The notes below the pieces were generated by a model, which saw nothing but the letters and a program-made list of their open reading frames with translations, did not search any database and was not told the DNA's origin. Positions 48,875 through 59,473 of a DNA stretch of 64,000 nucleotides are shown here, one piece after another. Numbering within the stretch: position 1 is the first letter of the stretch; the number at the start of each line of letters is the position of its first letter. A program made the position numbers and the translations under genes. The DNA comes from Glandiceps talaboti (lineage: Eukaryota; Hemichordata; Enteropneusta; Spengelidae): the NCBI RefSeq assembly GCF_964340395.1, contig NC_135551.1, forward strand, positions 6,584,463-6,648,462. The letters are read 5' to 3'.

Positions 48875-50066
48875 TTGTAATGATTGCAACGCCGAGAAAG
48901 CAGTTAGCTATGTCAAGGCTACTTGATGTTGTGTGGAAGCTGCAAAGAGAGAAGATTTGGCATTGATCTCGCCCATCGTTAGCGATCAACCAAGCAACGG
49001 AGACAGTCAGTCTTAACGTGTTCGACCAAGACCTATCATTGTAAGATTTACCACAAGAGAAGCAACATGAAAACTAAAAAATACTAATGCAAGGTAGTTC
49101 AGATTTGACAATTCGTCTAATTTCTTTTATCAAAATGAAAATCTACTGCCCACAACACGTCACTGTAGAAGGTAAACGCTGTGAGAAAGGAAACTGGATA
49201 CAAATTTCTATGGACAAACAGTGGTAAAATATATATGAAGAAGAACCCCCAATCAAGACCAATCCTCATTCCAAGTGAAGCTGATTTTTCCTATTGTGTT
49301 GACTATCTTATTTGAATACTGTACTGCTTCATATGAATTCACCCAGTGGATTACGTATTATAGTGATAACCACGTCATTCCAGTTTGCGCTATAGAGTTA
49401 TGCATGTCCCATACAAGATATGGACACTTACGACATCAGTCTTCATGATGTGTGCGTATCATGGCTGGGCATGCACTTATAAATGAAAGTGAATTGTTTA
49501 ATGTAAGTCTCTCCTCTCTCCCACCGAGTAACTTTAATGAACATTGCAAGTCCGGGCCTATGTCAACATCAGATATTTACATAAAAACGTTGACACCTTA
49601 AAAGTTCTTTTTGTGAAGATAATTCATTCTAAATTTGTAATAATAGGTATTTCAGATATATGGGATGAAATTAATTTAAGTAGCTGTAAAGATAGTAGGG
49701 GGTGGGGCTTACATCCATTCATCTTTAATTCACAAATTACTTAAAACAAATGTAAATCACTCAGACTCGCTGTGAATGGAGGTACCAGTCAGTAATACTA
49801 AAATAACTAAATACCGATATTACCGAGTTTCGAAATGGTCTACTTGATGTAGACCATTTGTATCTTAATTGGAAATTTCAATATTTATGATAATGCCAAC
49901 ATGTACACTATCAATATCGATTCTTATTTTGCATCTTTAGAGTGTCTTAGTATACAGCAGTTCATTTCTACTCTAACCAGAGTGTCCAGTTCATCTGAAT
50001 AAATAATTGATCATATCTACACCAATGTAAATCAATATCCCATCCACGTTGGTACTATAACTACAT
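48875..50066 (+). pseudogene. Decayed LINE remnant of copy C, left part
   Basis: Same remnant as in A and B, but with most of the ORF1 part deleted. It keeps the best-preserved endonuclease start of the three copies (about 49544-49744): VNIRYLHKNVDTLKVLF, then KFVIIGISDIWD. It is interrupted at 50066 by the DIRS/Ngaro element and resumes at 56221. Confidence 0.75.
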
Positions 50067-50864
50067 TTATGGCTGACTCACACATCCCGAACAGCAAGTA
50101 CCACCTATAAATCTTTACAAATGCAAAAAGACCACATTTGTGGCAAAATTGGCCATGTCACCATGGCAGTTTTAATGTCCAACAATATCTCAGAAAATAC
50201 AACAGCAAAGATTTTCCTCACCCAGAAAATTCCCTTATTTGGTAGGATAATCACTATCAGCCAACCCCCTTTACAATAATCAGATAAGGTCAAAGGTTAC
50301 AGTTGGCCAAAGATCAGGTTGAAAGGATGGTAATTTACTGTTTCAGGTCAAAGGTCACTGAAACACAGTTGTACAAATTAGACCTATGTATGACAAAGTT
50401 CAAGATACTTCTGACTTTATATTGGTTAGGAAATGTTCCTGGGTGAGGAAAGCCTTTTAAGCACTTAATCCATTACAAACCCACACAAGCTGAAGGTGGG
50501 GCACATCCCCACCAGCCACATGACTGTGGCCGCCCCACCAGAAGCGCCGGCGGCCAAAGCCATGCAAAGTAGGTTTGATTCTTATCATAAACTACATAGT
50601 AAGGTGTCAATTAAACCAATTAAGGCATATTAGAGATAACATGAAAAATGTCAAAGACTAAATATTAACTGCAAATTACAACGTCTAAACCCTTGAACAA
50701 GTACATAACCATTTAAGTTAACAAAACGTCAAACCATGATGGAAAAGCACAAGAGAAACTAGGTAGCCTGGAAAGCCACAAAGTCAGCAGCCCATGAACT
50801 GACCTGACCTCGTCGCTGACCAACTACCCCGGACAAGTAAAAGCCATAAGTGCATTTAAACGTT

Positions 50865-51782
50865 TTATGGGCACCAAGCTGTGGAGTTTCTAATGTATGA
50901 CTTAAACGCATCAGACTTCCACCTACCAAGCGCGCGGATCTGAGCATCAGATAAACCTAGTGCCGCTGCCCTAGATGCAGCCCCAATGCGGAAACTATGG
51001 CCCTTATACCGACTAGCATCTAAGCCGCAGAAATTTAGACATATGTTCAAGTGTGAGACAAAGTATTCTCGGGTGACGGCTGATCCTGTTGGCATAATAC
51101 AAAGTGGCCCGGGCCTACATCCACGCCAGCGGCAGATATCAATCATTGCATGTACAGGGCACAGACCTGGCAATCCTGTAGCCTTGATCAGCAGGTGAAA
51201 TGGCCTGTTTTCAGTGTTATGTTTGAAGACCGTTATAGTGAGCTGAAATGCCAGCAGATTATTCGGTAGTCTTAGAAATTGAATTGAGCTCCTCTGCAGG
51301 ACTCTCTGATGTTCCTTTTGCTCCCGGACTGTCATTTCCCCAATCCGTAGGAAGCCATGAAAAGCAAGGAGGAACATAGCCCTAAACAGTGATTGCTGGT
51401 ACCTTGTGGTGATTGTATGCTCTATGGACTATACAAGCTTATGTAATATGGGTTGTGAGATTGGTAAACGTACATCAATTCTAGGATCAAGCTTTTTTGC
51501 AGCTACTATCAGCTTTTGTATTAGGAATGATTTTGTAGGATCCATGCAGCCGGCTAATTTATGTACATAACTAATTGCAGACAGATATGTTAACATAGTT
51601 GTGTAAGCCATTTTCCGCATTGAAAGGTAAGCTCCAAATAGTGCCAAGTCCGTGACCTGTAATGGTAAAGTTTGGCAATGAGTGCCAATATACAAAACAG
51701 AAAATACAGAGTATGTTCTCCAAGCTCTCTTGTATGTAGCACGTGAAGATGGACACAAAGCTTGGCTCAGTAGGTCGTTCAT
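50865..51782 (-). pseudogene. Tyrosine recombinase of the DIRS/Ngaro element, one in-frame stop
   Basis: This enzyme would integrate the circular DNA copy by site-specific recombination. It starts with ATG at 51782, overlapping the RT stop as ATGA. The N-terminal part carries SSRATYKRAWRTY and LTYLSAISYVHKL, as in the core-binding domain. The catalytic part has the first Arg in GFLRIGEM, the His-x2-Arg box in HSFRIGAAS and the nucleophile Tyr in AFKSYIRNS, so every signature residue I can place is present. A single TAG at 51429-51431, after ILHKLV, breaks an otherwise continuous frame. It could be a recent mutation, an allele or a sequencing error. Confidence 0.88.
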
Positions 51783-53614
51783 GGAAGTTGCCAGTTGCTT
51801 GGTAAGAGATCTACTGGGATTGCAGTTGGATAATAATCCGAAACTGTTGTTTCTGCCTTGAACCGAGCTACCTGCAAGCGAGACAAATAATCGGCCTTGG
51901 TGTTAAATTGGCCAGGAATATGTTTTGCTCTAAACATAATATTGAGCTTTAGACACACCGGTACGATATCACGAATAAACACCATCAGCTGCCTGTCTCG
52001 TGCCGTTTGCCGGTTCAAGACCTCCACAACGGCTTGATTATCAGAGAAAAACATAACCTGTCTATTGGCTAATTTGTGCCCCCAAACCCTAAGACTTAGC
52101 ATTATTTGATACATTTCCAACGTAGCAATGTTATGGAGCTTCCATGAGGCAGGCCATTCACCAAACAACCAATGAGGGCCAAAAATTGCTCCAAAACCCA
52201 ACGACTGGGCCGCGTCTGTATAAAGATGTAGTGAAACAGATGTTTCCCATTTCTCCTCGAAAAACATTGTCTTACCATTGAAATTCCCTATGAAATGTTT
52301 CCAAGTATTTAAATCTGCCTTAGTCTCCTGACTAAGCTTAATATGATGATGCTTAGCTTTGATACCAACAGTGAGATCAATTAAACGCCGTAGAAATGGC
52401 CTACCTGGTACAATAACACGACATGCAAAATTCAAGGTTCCTATCAGAGACTGGAGCTCAACCAGTTTGACTGACTTACGAGACAAAAAATTGTCAATCA
52501 AAGTACAGCATTTCCTGAGCTTATCATAGGGGAGCATGGCTTCCATGGCGATAGTGCCAAGGTCAATGCCAGCAAATGTAAGGCAAGTACTTGGCCCAGC
52601 TGTCTTCTCATGTGCTATTGGCACACCCAAATCTGAGCTCAAACTAAGAAAGTTTGTTAGGTCAGACAAGCACTTATGATGTGTGTCTGCAAGGAAAAGG
52701 AAATCATCAAGGATGTGAATCACAACCATTGCCCCGTATTTGTGAAGTGAAATCCATTCCATAGCAGTACTAAATGACTCAAAAATCTGACATGATGCCG
52801 AACAACCCATTGGTAGGCACCTATCATAGTAAAACTTTCCCTCCCAAGACAAGCCCAATAAATGCTGAACTTTTGGTGAAACAGGGATAATGCGGAAAGC
52901 TGACCGGATATCTGTCTTTGCCAGGAAACATCCCCTGCCCAAGGTTTTTATAATTTCAATTGCCCTATCAACAGTAGCATACTGTACTGAAGCAAATTTG
53001 TGAGGTATACCATCGTTGACAGAGGAGCCAGCAGGGTAGGACAGGTGATGTATAAGACGAAATTCATTTGGATCCTTTTTAGGGACCACTCCCAAGGGAG
53101 AGACACGAAAAACAGGAAAAGGTGGAGACAGGAATGGGCCTGCAAGTCTGCCAGCTTCAAGCTCTTTCTGTAATTTCTTTTGTACAATTTCGGGGTTAGC
53201 CAAAGCAGATTTCAAATTGGAAGCTTGGAAATTAACATGCTTCCCAAAGAAGTTAATGAGAAAACCATCTGAGAAACCTTCTAACAAGTAATTATTGAGC
53301 TGTGCTGGGTAACCTTGCAGGTACTTCCTAAGCATTTCCACCCGTACCGGTGTTACTACTTGGGACGGCACTGACACTTGCACGTGGCCGGTAAGAAGCG
53401 GCTGGTGGCCTGGCAGCGTTTGATCGGTTTGATCTCTCATAATGAGGGAGTCTGGAAAAGCAGCTGATTGCTGCATGAGAGTAGTTGCACTTGCTACATT
53501 TGTGTTCAAATCTACACCCTGAGCAGGTTTTCCCCGAATTGAATTTCCAGCAATACCCCTTACGAAAGGGAGGCTCCCCCTGGCTAAAACTCTGGCTTTT
53601 GGGCCCACTAGCAC
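51779..53614 (-). CDS. Reverse transcriptase and RNase H of the DIRS/Ngaro element
   Basis: This 611-residue open frame is uninterrupted. The RT has VPKKDPNEFRLIHHLSYP near residue 177, KTDIRSAFRIIPV, CLPMGCSASCQIFE and the catalytic HILDDFLFL near 305. RNase H follows, with LYTDAAQSLGFGA, ATLEMYQI, FFSDNQAVVEVLNR and NTKADYLSRL supplying the acidic residues. There is no integrase. It copies the element's RNA into DNA. The first 95 residues overlap gag in a different frame, so translation probably starts inside gag or by frameshift. The listed ATG is simply the first in frame. The stop overlaps the recombinase ATG. Confidence 0.93.
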   Translation of the reverse strand: MLVGPKARVLARGSLPFVRGIAGNSIRGKPAQGVDLNTNVASATTLMQQSAAFPDSLIMRDQTDQTLPGHQPLLTGHVQVSVPSQVVTPVRVEMLRKYLQGYPAQLNNYLLEGFSDGFLINFFGKHVNFQASNLKSALANPEIVQKKLQKELEAGRLAGPFLSPPFPVFRVSPLGVVPKKDPNEFRLIHHLSYPAGSSVNDGIPHKFASVQYATVDRAIEIIKTLGRGCFLAKTDIRSAFRIIPVSPKVQHLLGLSWEGKFYYDRCLPMGCSASCQIFESFSTAMEWISLHKYGAMVVIHILDDFLFLADTHHKCLSDLTNFLSLSSDLGVPIAHEKTAGPSTCLTFAGIDLGTIAMEAMLPYDKLRKCCTLIDNFLSRKSVKLVELQSLIGTLNFACRVIVPGRPFLRRLIDLTVGIKAKHHHIKLSQETKADLNTWKHFIGNFNGKTMFFEEKWETSVSLHLYTDAAQSLGFGAIFGPHWLFGEWPASWKLHNIATLEMYQIMLSLRVWGHKLANRQVMFFSDNQAVVEVLNRQTARDRQLMVFIRDIVPVCLKLNIMFRAKHIPGQFNTKADYLSRLQVARFKAETTVSDYYPTAIPVDLLPSNWQLP

Positions 53615-54536
53615 TGCGGTTCATATGCAGAGCTTGCATCCATAATTCCCAGTGAGTACTATCCCAGGGAATTCGTATAGACTGTCGAAGGTACCGAAAT
53701 TGTTCATCGTAAAAACGCCAATTAGCCCTTTTGGCTGCCAAATCACGAACCACCTCAATATATTTCATTAACCCTGGAACTGAATTTGGGTATTTGACAG
53801 TATAAACTGCTGTAAAAGTATTGAAAGCTGTTAACCAATGATCAATTGACACTATTTTCCTACCCTTTGCGGATGGTTCAAGGCAGAGGTGTGCCTTGTC
53901 ATTGTTGTTTGCCATTGCAAGTGTGTATTTGAAATTCTGTTGTGTTGGGTTCAAGAGAGAGGCCAAATCCACGTACTCATCTGACCAAATTTTTTATTTC
54001 ACTTTGTCAGGCACTCTAGAAAGCAATGGTACTGACACACTAGTGAACTCAGAACCAGGCCGCATGTCAGATTCAGGCAGTGGCAATTGATCATTTGGAA
54101 ACGAAGGGTTACCCATAATATATGTTACTTCCTTTAGCACATCGCCAGAAGACTTGTCACCTGGCTGATGTTGCTGATGTACATCCTGTTGCCCATGGTT
54201 TGCCTGAGATCTAGAGAGAAGGCCTGAATTAACAAGTCCTTGCACCACTGCTTCTGATATAGTCTTTGTCAGCTGTTCTGTATTAACAGATGGTCCCTCA
54301 GAGTGGCTTGATGTAGCTTGCCCGTTGTGAGTATTAGGTTGAGTGGCATTCTTCTCTAAGGAGTCTGCTGACAGAACCTGTGCACTGGATGCTGCTATGC
54401 TCTGGACTCCTGATGATAGTACTTCCGCCAGCTGTTGTGGTGGTGGCAGATCTTCATGTCCCTTTTTTTACTTTGGCTGGGACTGGCAGGAAGCAGACTT
54501 CCGTTTTCTTCCAACATTTACTCGCTTAGGTGCCAT
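53328..54536 (-). pseudogene. Gag-like protein of the DIRS/Ngaro element, two in-frame stops
   Basis: One frame of about 402 codons starts with ATG at 54536 (MAPKRVNVGRKRKSAS). It runs through a Gln/Ser-rich region and a globular part (NDKAHLCLEPSAKGRK, PGLMKYIEVVRDLA) to a Cys-His cluster near the end, with CWKFNSGKTCSGCRFEH and CSKCNYSH. That cluster is the usual nucleic-acid-binding zinc knuckle of gag in this group. TAA codons at 54468-54470, next to an A run, and 53994-53996 interrupt it, so this copy cannot make full-length gag unless they are read through or are errors. Confidence 0.75.
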
Positions 54537-54539
54537 TAT

Positions 54540-55313
54540 CTGTAATACAGAACTCACTACGGCAGTAAATTATAAATACCAATATTTCATTTTGAAATAG
54601 TTGCTAGTCATAAATTATGTTGATTGCCCTGACCAATACAATAGTCTGGCACCGGCATAGATAATTAAGGCACTGACAATGAATATAAAGTCCATTAATT
54701 GGACATCCATAATCACAAGGGAACCATGAATAAGATACTCAATGGTAAAACAAGCCAAATAAGGCCAATAACATGGAGCAATAACATGAGTATCATTTTT
54801 TTTTTTTTAATTACACCATCTAGCAATAAGGCTATGGTGCAAAATATAACATAAAACCGCAATGAAATACTAACGACCCGGCTTGCAAGACATAAGGAAT
54901 GCCAAAATGTCATGCAAATAATGCCGGAACATAAAGTATAAAAAGATACTCAAGAACACAAATGGCAAATGTGAGCCACAATTTGCAGACCAGATTACCT
55001 GGCTGCTGCTCACCAATTAAGCTCCAGAAACAGTTACAACTGTACATGTACATTATAATGTATATTATATAATGAATAAAATGCGATAGCTAAAATGAAA
55101 TAAAAATATTTCATATGACAATATAACTCACTAAATGCATATAGATACATTATAACAAGTCAAAATGTGAGCCGCGACTTGCAGACCAAATTCCTTGGCT
55201 GCTGCCCCATAAAACAATTTCTATGCCTAAGTATTGATATGCCATATCAATATTAATACTCAGGGCATGCTGGTCAGCAACATGTCGAAGAGACCATGAC
55301 AATCAGACTCAAA
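54540..55313. other. Spacer between SGNH and gag ORFs with internal repeat
   Basis: Non-coding part of the DIRS/Ngaro element. A word of about 40 bases (ATGTGAGCC, TTGCAGACCA, CTGGCTGCTGC) occurs twice, near 54968 and 55166, with few differences. It may be part of the repeat structure such elements use in replication. Confidence 0.5.
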
Positions 55314-55946
55314 TTACCCACGTATGTCGCTCATGCAACCGTATTGAAGTCGTCGGTTAAAACCAAGTTTAGAGTCAATCCACCGGACCACGTGACACCA
55401 TGGTGAGTGACCTCGATACATACCCAACTCACTTAGATGCACGCCGTCTACGCATAGTAATTCTAACCGGGAATTCCAAAATCCCCTATGCTTCCAGAAC
55501 AAACAAAACTCAAAATTGGCAAGCTCATTAGCCAGAAAACTGTTAAGCACCGTAACTCTCTCATTGTAGTCACTCATATTCAGTGGGCAAACATTCCTAA
55601 AAAGTATTTGATCAACACAAACAATACGCACGTTGTACTCATGGTGAAGTGTGCACGCCAAGTTCACTAATTGGTGGCCTACCCCTTCTGGCGTACTAGA
55701 TGCATCACTAGAACATAGATCATTAGAACCAAGTTCCAAAATAACAATATCAGGTTCATAGTCTTTCACTAAATGCAGGTCAAACCGACGAGTTTTCCCA
55801 ACTGTACGACCCCCAAATCCAACAAGTTTGACTTCAGCCCGATCAGACACATTAAAAGTTGGGTCGAGTGGATAACAACAGTGATGAAATGCCGTACGGA
55901 GCCGTGAGATGAAAGAATGACCCAAAATGAGTATTTTCACACTCAT
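55314..55946 (-). CDS. SGNH-hydrolase-like ORF of the DIRS/Ngaro element
   Basis: The preferred start is ATG at 55946 (MSVKILILGHSFISRL), giving 210 residues. An upstream in-frame ATG at 56039 would add 31 residues unlike the family. Block I is ILGHSF in place of GDSL, block III is ELGSND (the GxND motif) and block V is DGVHLSELG (the DxxH with catalytic Asp and His). Such esterase-like domains are known as passengers in some Ngaro and other retroelements; their role is not established. It lies inside the insertion, on the same strand as, and upstream of, gag. The frame is fully open, which suggests it is kept under selection or the copy is young. Confidence 0.82.
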   Translation of the reverse strand: MSVKILILGHSFISRLRTAFHHCCYPLDPTFNVSDRAEVKLVGFGGRTVGKTRRFDLHLVKDYEPDIVILELGSNDLCSSDASSTPEGVGHQLVNLACTLHHEYNVRIVCVDQILFRNVCPLNMSDYNERVTVLNSFLANELANFEFCLFWKHRGFWNSRLELLCVDGVHLSELGMYRGHSPWCHVVRWIDSKLGFNRRLQYGCMSDIRG

Positions 55947-56220
55947 GATAACAAAATGTACAGCTGTATACCAACCTTCGGTAGCAAGGAAGCTTTCTGT
56001 TATAAACAGGTGACGACAGACGACGATATCTTGCCCCAAAACAACTTTTTGAAGAGCAAATTCTTTACCTTGCTTTCAGGTCCGAAGTTGCTGCAAGAGG
56101 GCGAATTGCCTCAGAGATTTTTTCAAATGCCGCCACCCCCCTCTAGGCGAAATTACCTAATTGCTTTTATCTACCACCAGAGGGCGTCATCCATAAAATA
56201 GATTAATACTTAATCTTCCT

Positions 56221-56442
56221 ATAGTTCACACCATTTTCCTCGGGAGTATTTGCCTTCTTGGAAAACATTCCAGTAAGGTTATAATATCAAAAGAAAACAC
56301 ATTTTCATTTCTAAATTGTGAATCTTATAGTTCTGCTCGATTCTATGGGGATTGTGCAAACGCTCCTTGTATTGGGGAAGAATCTACGACTGTACTGATG
56401 TCAATGACTCATATAATAATTTGTACAAAATTTTTAATCTAG
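56221..56442 (+). pseudogene. Decayed LINE remnant of copy C, right part
   Basis: Continuation of the remnant cut at 50066. It matches A 28449-28680 and is where copy C ends. Confidence 0.75.
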
Positions 56443-57400
56443 TGCATTCTTAAGATATAGCTAGCTTAATTAGTGAATTAGTGAAACTAATTATCTATGC
56501 AAATTACTCATTAAAAGTAAAAGCCATGTAAGCAAACTTCATATGGCATGAGCGTATTGCTATGGTTGATATATGTACCAAATTATATGAAATTGGATTT
56601 CTGATTTTCAGAAACTGCATCGGTTTTGTTTTCCCCCTCTACAACATCCCACTGTACAATATCTTACCCACAACTCTCTCTGATTGGTATACTTGGAGGT
56701 TCCTTATTTTATAACTTTTTCAATAATCCATACTTTAGCATAGTAATTAAGTTTAATTAATATGTAGCAAAAGAATGCTTAGGAATCTAAAATAAAGTTC
56801 TAAATTTTGTATAAAAATGAACTAACAACTAAATTAAGCATGTGCTGTGAATATAAGACTTTTCACTGTCAAAGTGTTAATACCTTGGGTAGTCAGTGTG
56901 TATGATGAGTTTTAGTATGTAAATGTCTTTTGTCATACCCTTTCAAATAAATCTATATCTTTGGCAAAGTCATAACAGGTGCATATATTTTCCTTAGTTT
57001 CGTCGCAGATATTCTGCATGTCTTTCAAGAAAATCTGCTGACAAATTCCTAAAATTGCAACTCCTTCTACAATAAATCGCTGATACCAGAACCGATGAAA
57101 ATGGGTATTCAGAAACTCATCAGGGGCAATTCTACGCTTGCCAAATGGAAAGAAGTGTTTTTAAAAAACCCTATACACTGGTGAGATTTGTCTGACTTCA
57201 AGGAGATGATGTCCAACACTACAAATCAGAGAGAGTTGTGGGTAAAATGTTGTACAGTGCATCCCTTTCAACAAATACAAAAGCTTGTCATCTGAACATT
57301 GTAGGAATTCACAACAGAACAAAAACAAATTCTAGTATATACTTAGTATACTCTACTTATGACCTCTATGTTTAAGCTTACAACATTTACATTTGTTCCA
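56443..57400. other. Gene-free stretch with a dispersed satellite monomer
   Basis: Positions 56440-56600 resemble the monomers at 4740-5110 (AAGATATAGC, ATTACTCATTAAAA, CATATG). Nothing further is recognised up to the trefoil exon. Confidence 0.45.
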
Positions 57401-57404
57401 ATAG

Positions 57405-57554
57405 AAACTCTGTGTATGGTTTCACCTGAACATAGGATTAGGAATCCATGTACTGCTTTTAATAGCGCCATCATACAGTCTGAACAGTTGTGTATAGTAA
57501 AGAACTGTTGTTGGGATCCCGACCAGAAGAACTGCTATGAAAAATCATCAATAC
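57405..57554 (+). CDS. Exon encoding a trefoil (P-type) domain
   Basis: A 150-bp exon lies between acceptor TTTGTTCCAATAG and donor GTATGT, phase 1 at both ends. It encodes TLCMVSPEHRIRNPC, then an Ala/Ile-containing loop to QLC, then IVKNCCWDPDQKNCYEKSS. Six cysteines, the Pro-x2-Arg piece and the CCWD core follow the trefoil pattern, C1...C2...C3-x4-C4C5...C6. Loops 1 and 2 are a few residues longer than in typical trefoil factors, and the Gly after C2 is missing. Trefoil domains occur in secreted mucosal peptides, glycosidases and zona-pellucida-like proteins. The phase fits the signal-peptide exons upstream (24221, 33040) and the exon at 61836 downstream. Confidence 0.68.
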
Positions 57555-57591
57555 GTATGTTCATCAATCGATTTTTACCCACACTACATGT

Positions 57592-57718
57592 ATGTATGTA
57601 TGTATGTATGTATGCATGTATGCATGTATGCATGTATGTATGTATGTATGTATGTATGTGTGTGTGTATGCATGTATGTATGTATGTATGTATGTATGTA
57701 CATGTATGTATGTATGTA
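57592..57718. repeat. (ATGT)n microsatellite
   Basis: TATG units with some GCATG variants, directly after the trefoil exon's donor. A second run lies on the other side of the Penelope-like element, at 59444-59540. Confidence 0.95.
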
Positions 57719-57770
57719 GAAAAAAATGCATATGGAACTTATAAATCAGTCTGTATAAATATAAGTAAAA

Positions 57771-57803
57771 TCCGACGTTTCGAATAAATATTCTTTTTCA
57801 AAG
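57771..57803 (-). ncRNA. Degenerate hammerhead-ribozyme-like motif of the Penelope-like element
   Basis: Read on the minus strand the sequence has CTTTGAAAAAGAATA, TTTATTC and GAAACGTCGG. The GAATA/TATTC hairpin followed by GAAACGTC matches stem II and the second core strand of hammerheads carried by Penelope-like elements. The first core strand is CTTTGAA in place of CTGATGA, so this copy is probably inactive. Confidence 0.4.
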
Positions 57804-58039
57804 GAAAAATCGGTGAGATACAGAAATGTTAGGTTAAAACCTGAACATATCTAAATGTAATGGAACGAATCGACAACCGCGCGTGATATATAAACGGTTA
57901 TACGTGGAAAAAGTTCTAATATTCGCACGCATCAAATAGAACCCAATAGAACACGCCTGAAATTTAAAAAAAAAACTGATTAGATTGGGAATGACGAGAA
58001 TAATCTATTAATTCCAAGGGGTTCCAGTGTTCCAAGACG

Positions 58040-59440
58040 GAAAATTATTTCTTCTTCCTCAATACTTTCTCATCACCAGAAACCTTACAAATTGCTAAAA
58101 TAGACATATCTGATACACTGTGATCGTAGGTAATAAAATGCATAGATACGGGATAGTTACGATTATTTTGTCTGGTCAGGCGGAGATGTTCCACGAAACG
58201 ATCACCAAGACGACGTACAGTTGAACCTATATATAAAAACCCATATTTCTGACATGTAATGCAATACACTACATTAGTACTAATACAAGTAAATGTACTT
58301 GTAACAGGCACATCGTTCTTTGGGTCAAAAACATGATTAGTATTAATAATGAAACGACGTGTACCACATCGAGTACGATCGCATGGAAATGAACCAGCAT
58401 TAACTTCCAATTCACGTTGTTTTGTACGTATCTCTAAGGCTGGTATCACGACGCCAAGCTGTTAATGGTACTTCAGGAAACAATGAATTGGTAACCATAT
58501 TAGAACGTAAGATATTAAAAATGCTTGTATGGAATGTTTTTAACTCTAGTGGAAAAGGGATGGTATGTAAGAGCTAGTATGGGACGATCGTTGTTACTCT
58601 TCTGATCATGTGATTTGATACAAGCTTCCCTAGACAACGATGATACTTTATGTAAAGCCGCATTGGTAACAGACATAGGATAACTACGTTGATTGAAGTA
58701 CGTGCAAAATTCAGCAGACCTTTCTCTGAAATCCAAATCACTACTATAAATACGACGTAAACGAAGTAATTGTAAATAGGGATTGTAATCTTTATACTTA
58801 TTAGGATGTGATGAATCATACTGCAAATATGAATGTTAATCAGTAGGTTTAGTATAAATAGATGTAGCTATATCATCACCATCAATCCTAAGGGAGATGT
58901 CAAGGAAATTAATAGTTAGTTCAGAAATATCATAAGTATACTGAATAGCAGGATTAAAATTATATATGTAGTTAATAAACTGCATAAGGTCCTCAAGTTT
59001 GAGTGATGCTGCACCAACGCCGTCATCAATAAATCGTTTATATAGATCAGGTAAGATCCCTTGATACGAGCTGAAAATAAGGTGTTCTTGATAAGACATA
59101 AATAAACAAGCATAACTAGGTCCAAGACAACTTCCCAAAGCAACGTCGCGTTTCTGCACAAAATACGAAATGAAATTCGAAGCCATTAAGTGCTTTAAGA
59201 GCATGGTTCGTATCTTTAATGTGGGTAGGCTGAGATGTCACAATAGGTCGTAAAAGGGCATCTAAATAACGCGCGATGTGTTCCGTAGGGCAGTTACAAG
59301 CTGAGACGATGGGCCTACCAGGAATATTAACCTTATGTATCTTGGGTAGTAAATAAAACACGGCTGTCCTTGGTCGATGGACGATAAGGTTGCGTGCTTC
59401 TGTAGGTAATTCGCCAGCGGATATAAAAGCGTTAACAGTA
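58040..59440 (-). pseudogene. Penelope-like retroelement: RT plus GIY-YIG endonuclease, broken
   Basis: On the minus strand, RT pieces come first: YLLPKIHKVNIPGRPIVSA and CPTEHIARYLDALLRPIV, then after a frameshift near 59160 ALGSCLGPSYACLFM, YKRFIDDGVGA (catalytic region) and INFLDISLRID. TAA at 58836-58838 interrupts the frame just before HSYLQYDSSHPN. After further frameshifts near 58510 and 58450 (VPLTAWRRDTSLRD in another frame) comes the C-terminal GIY-YIG part: GSFPCDRTRC, VVYCITCQKYGFLYIGS, RRLGDRFVEHLR. This RT plus GIY-YIG order is diagnostic of Penelope-like elements. The N-terminus is missing: the coding part stops at the microsatellite at 59440. This copy is dead. Confidence 0.88.
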
Positions 59441-59442
59441 AC

Positions 59443-59443
<1 letters not shown>

Positions 59444-59473
<30 letters not shown>

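Larger units (their letters stand above)
50067..56220 (-). mobile_element. DIRS/Ngaro-type tyrosine-recombinase retrotransposon with SGNH ORF
   Basis: Copies A and B read straight through this site (CTACAT then ATAGTTCA), which sets the ends. The element reads on the minus strand: SGNH-hydrolase ORF, gag, RT-RNase H, tyrosine recombinase. There is no integrase or aspartic protease and no target duplication, as expected for this class, which inserts by recombination. A short inverted match (TTTATGGCTGAC at the left, GTCATCCATAAA at the right) lies at or near the ends. The ORFs are largely intact, with a few nonsense codons, so insertion was recent compared with the surrounding decay. Confidence 0.9.
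38773..56442. repeat. Large tandem segment, copy C, diverged and interrupted
   Basis: Copy C starts with the compound microsatellite, follows the A/B order and stops at the equivalent of A position about 28680, just after an ATAATTTGTACAA word. It is clearly more diverged than A is from B. It carries three large insertions: 41519-42682, 44544-48460 and 50067-56220. It also has a deletion of about 470 bp near 48960, relative to A 26899-27362, with only a two-base overlap at the joint. Without the insertions it is about 6.4 kb. Confidence 0.9.
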
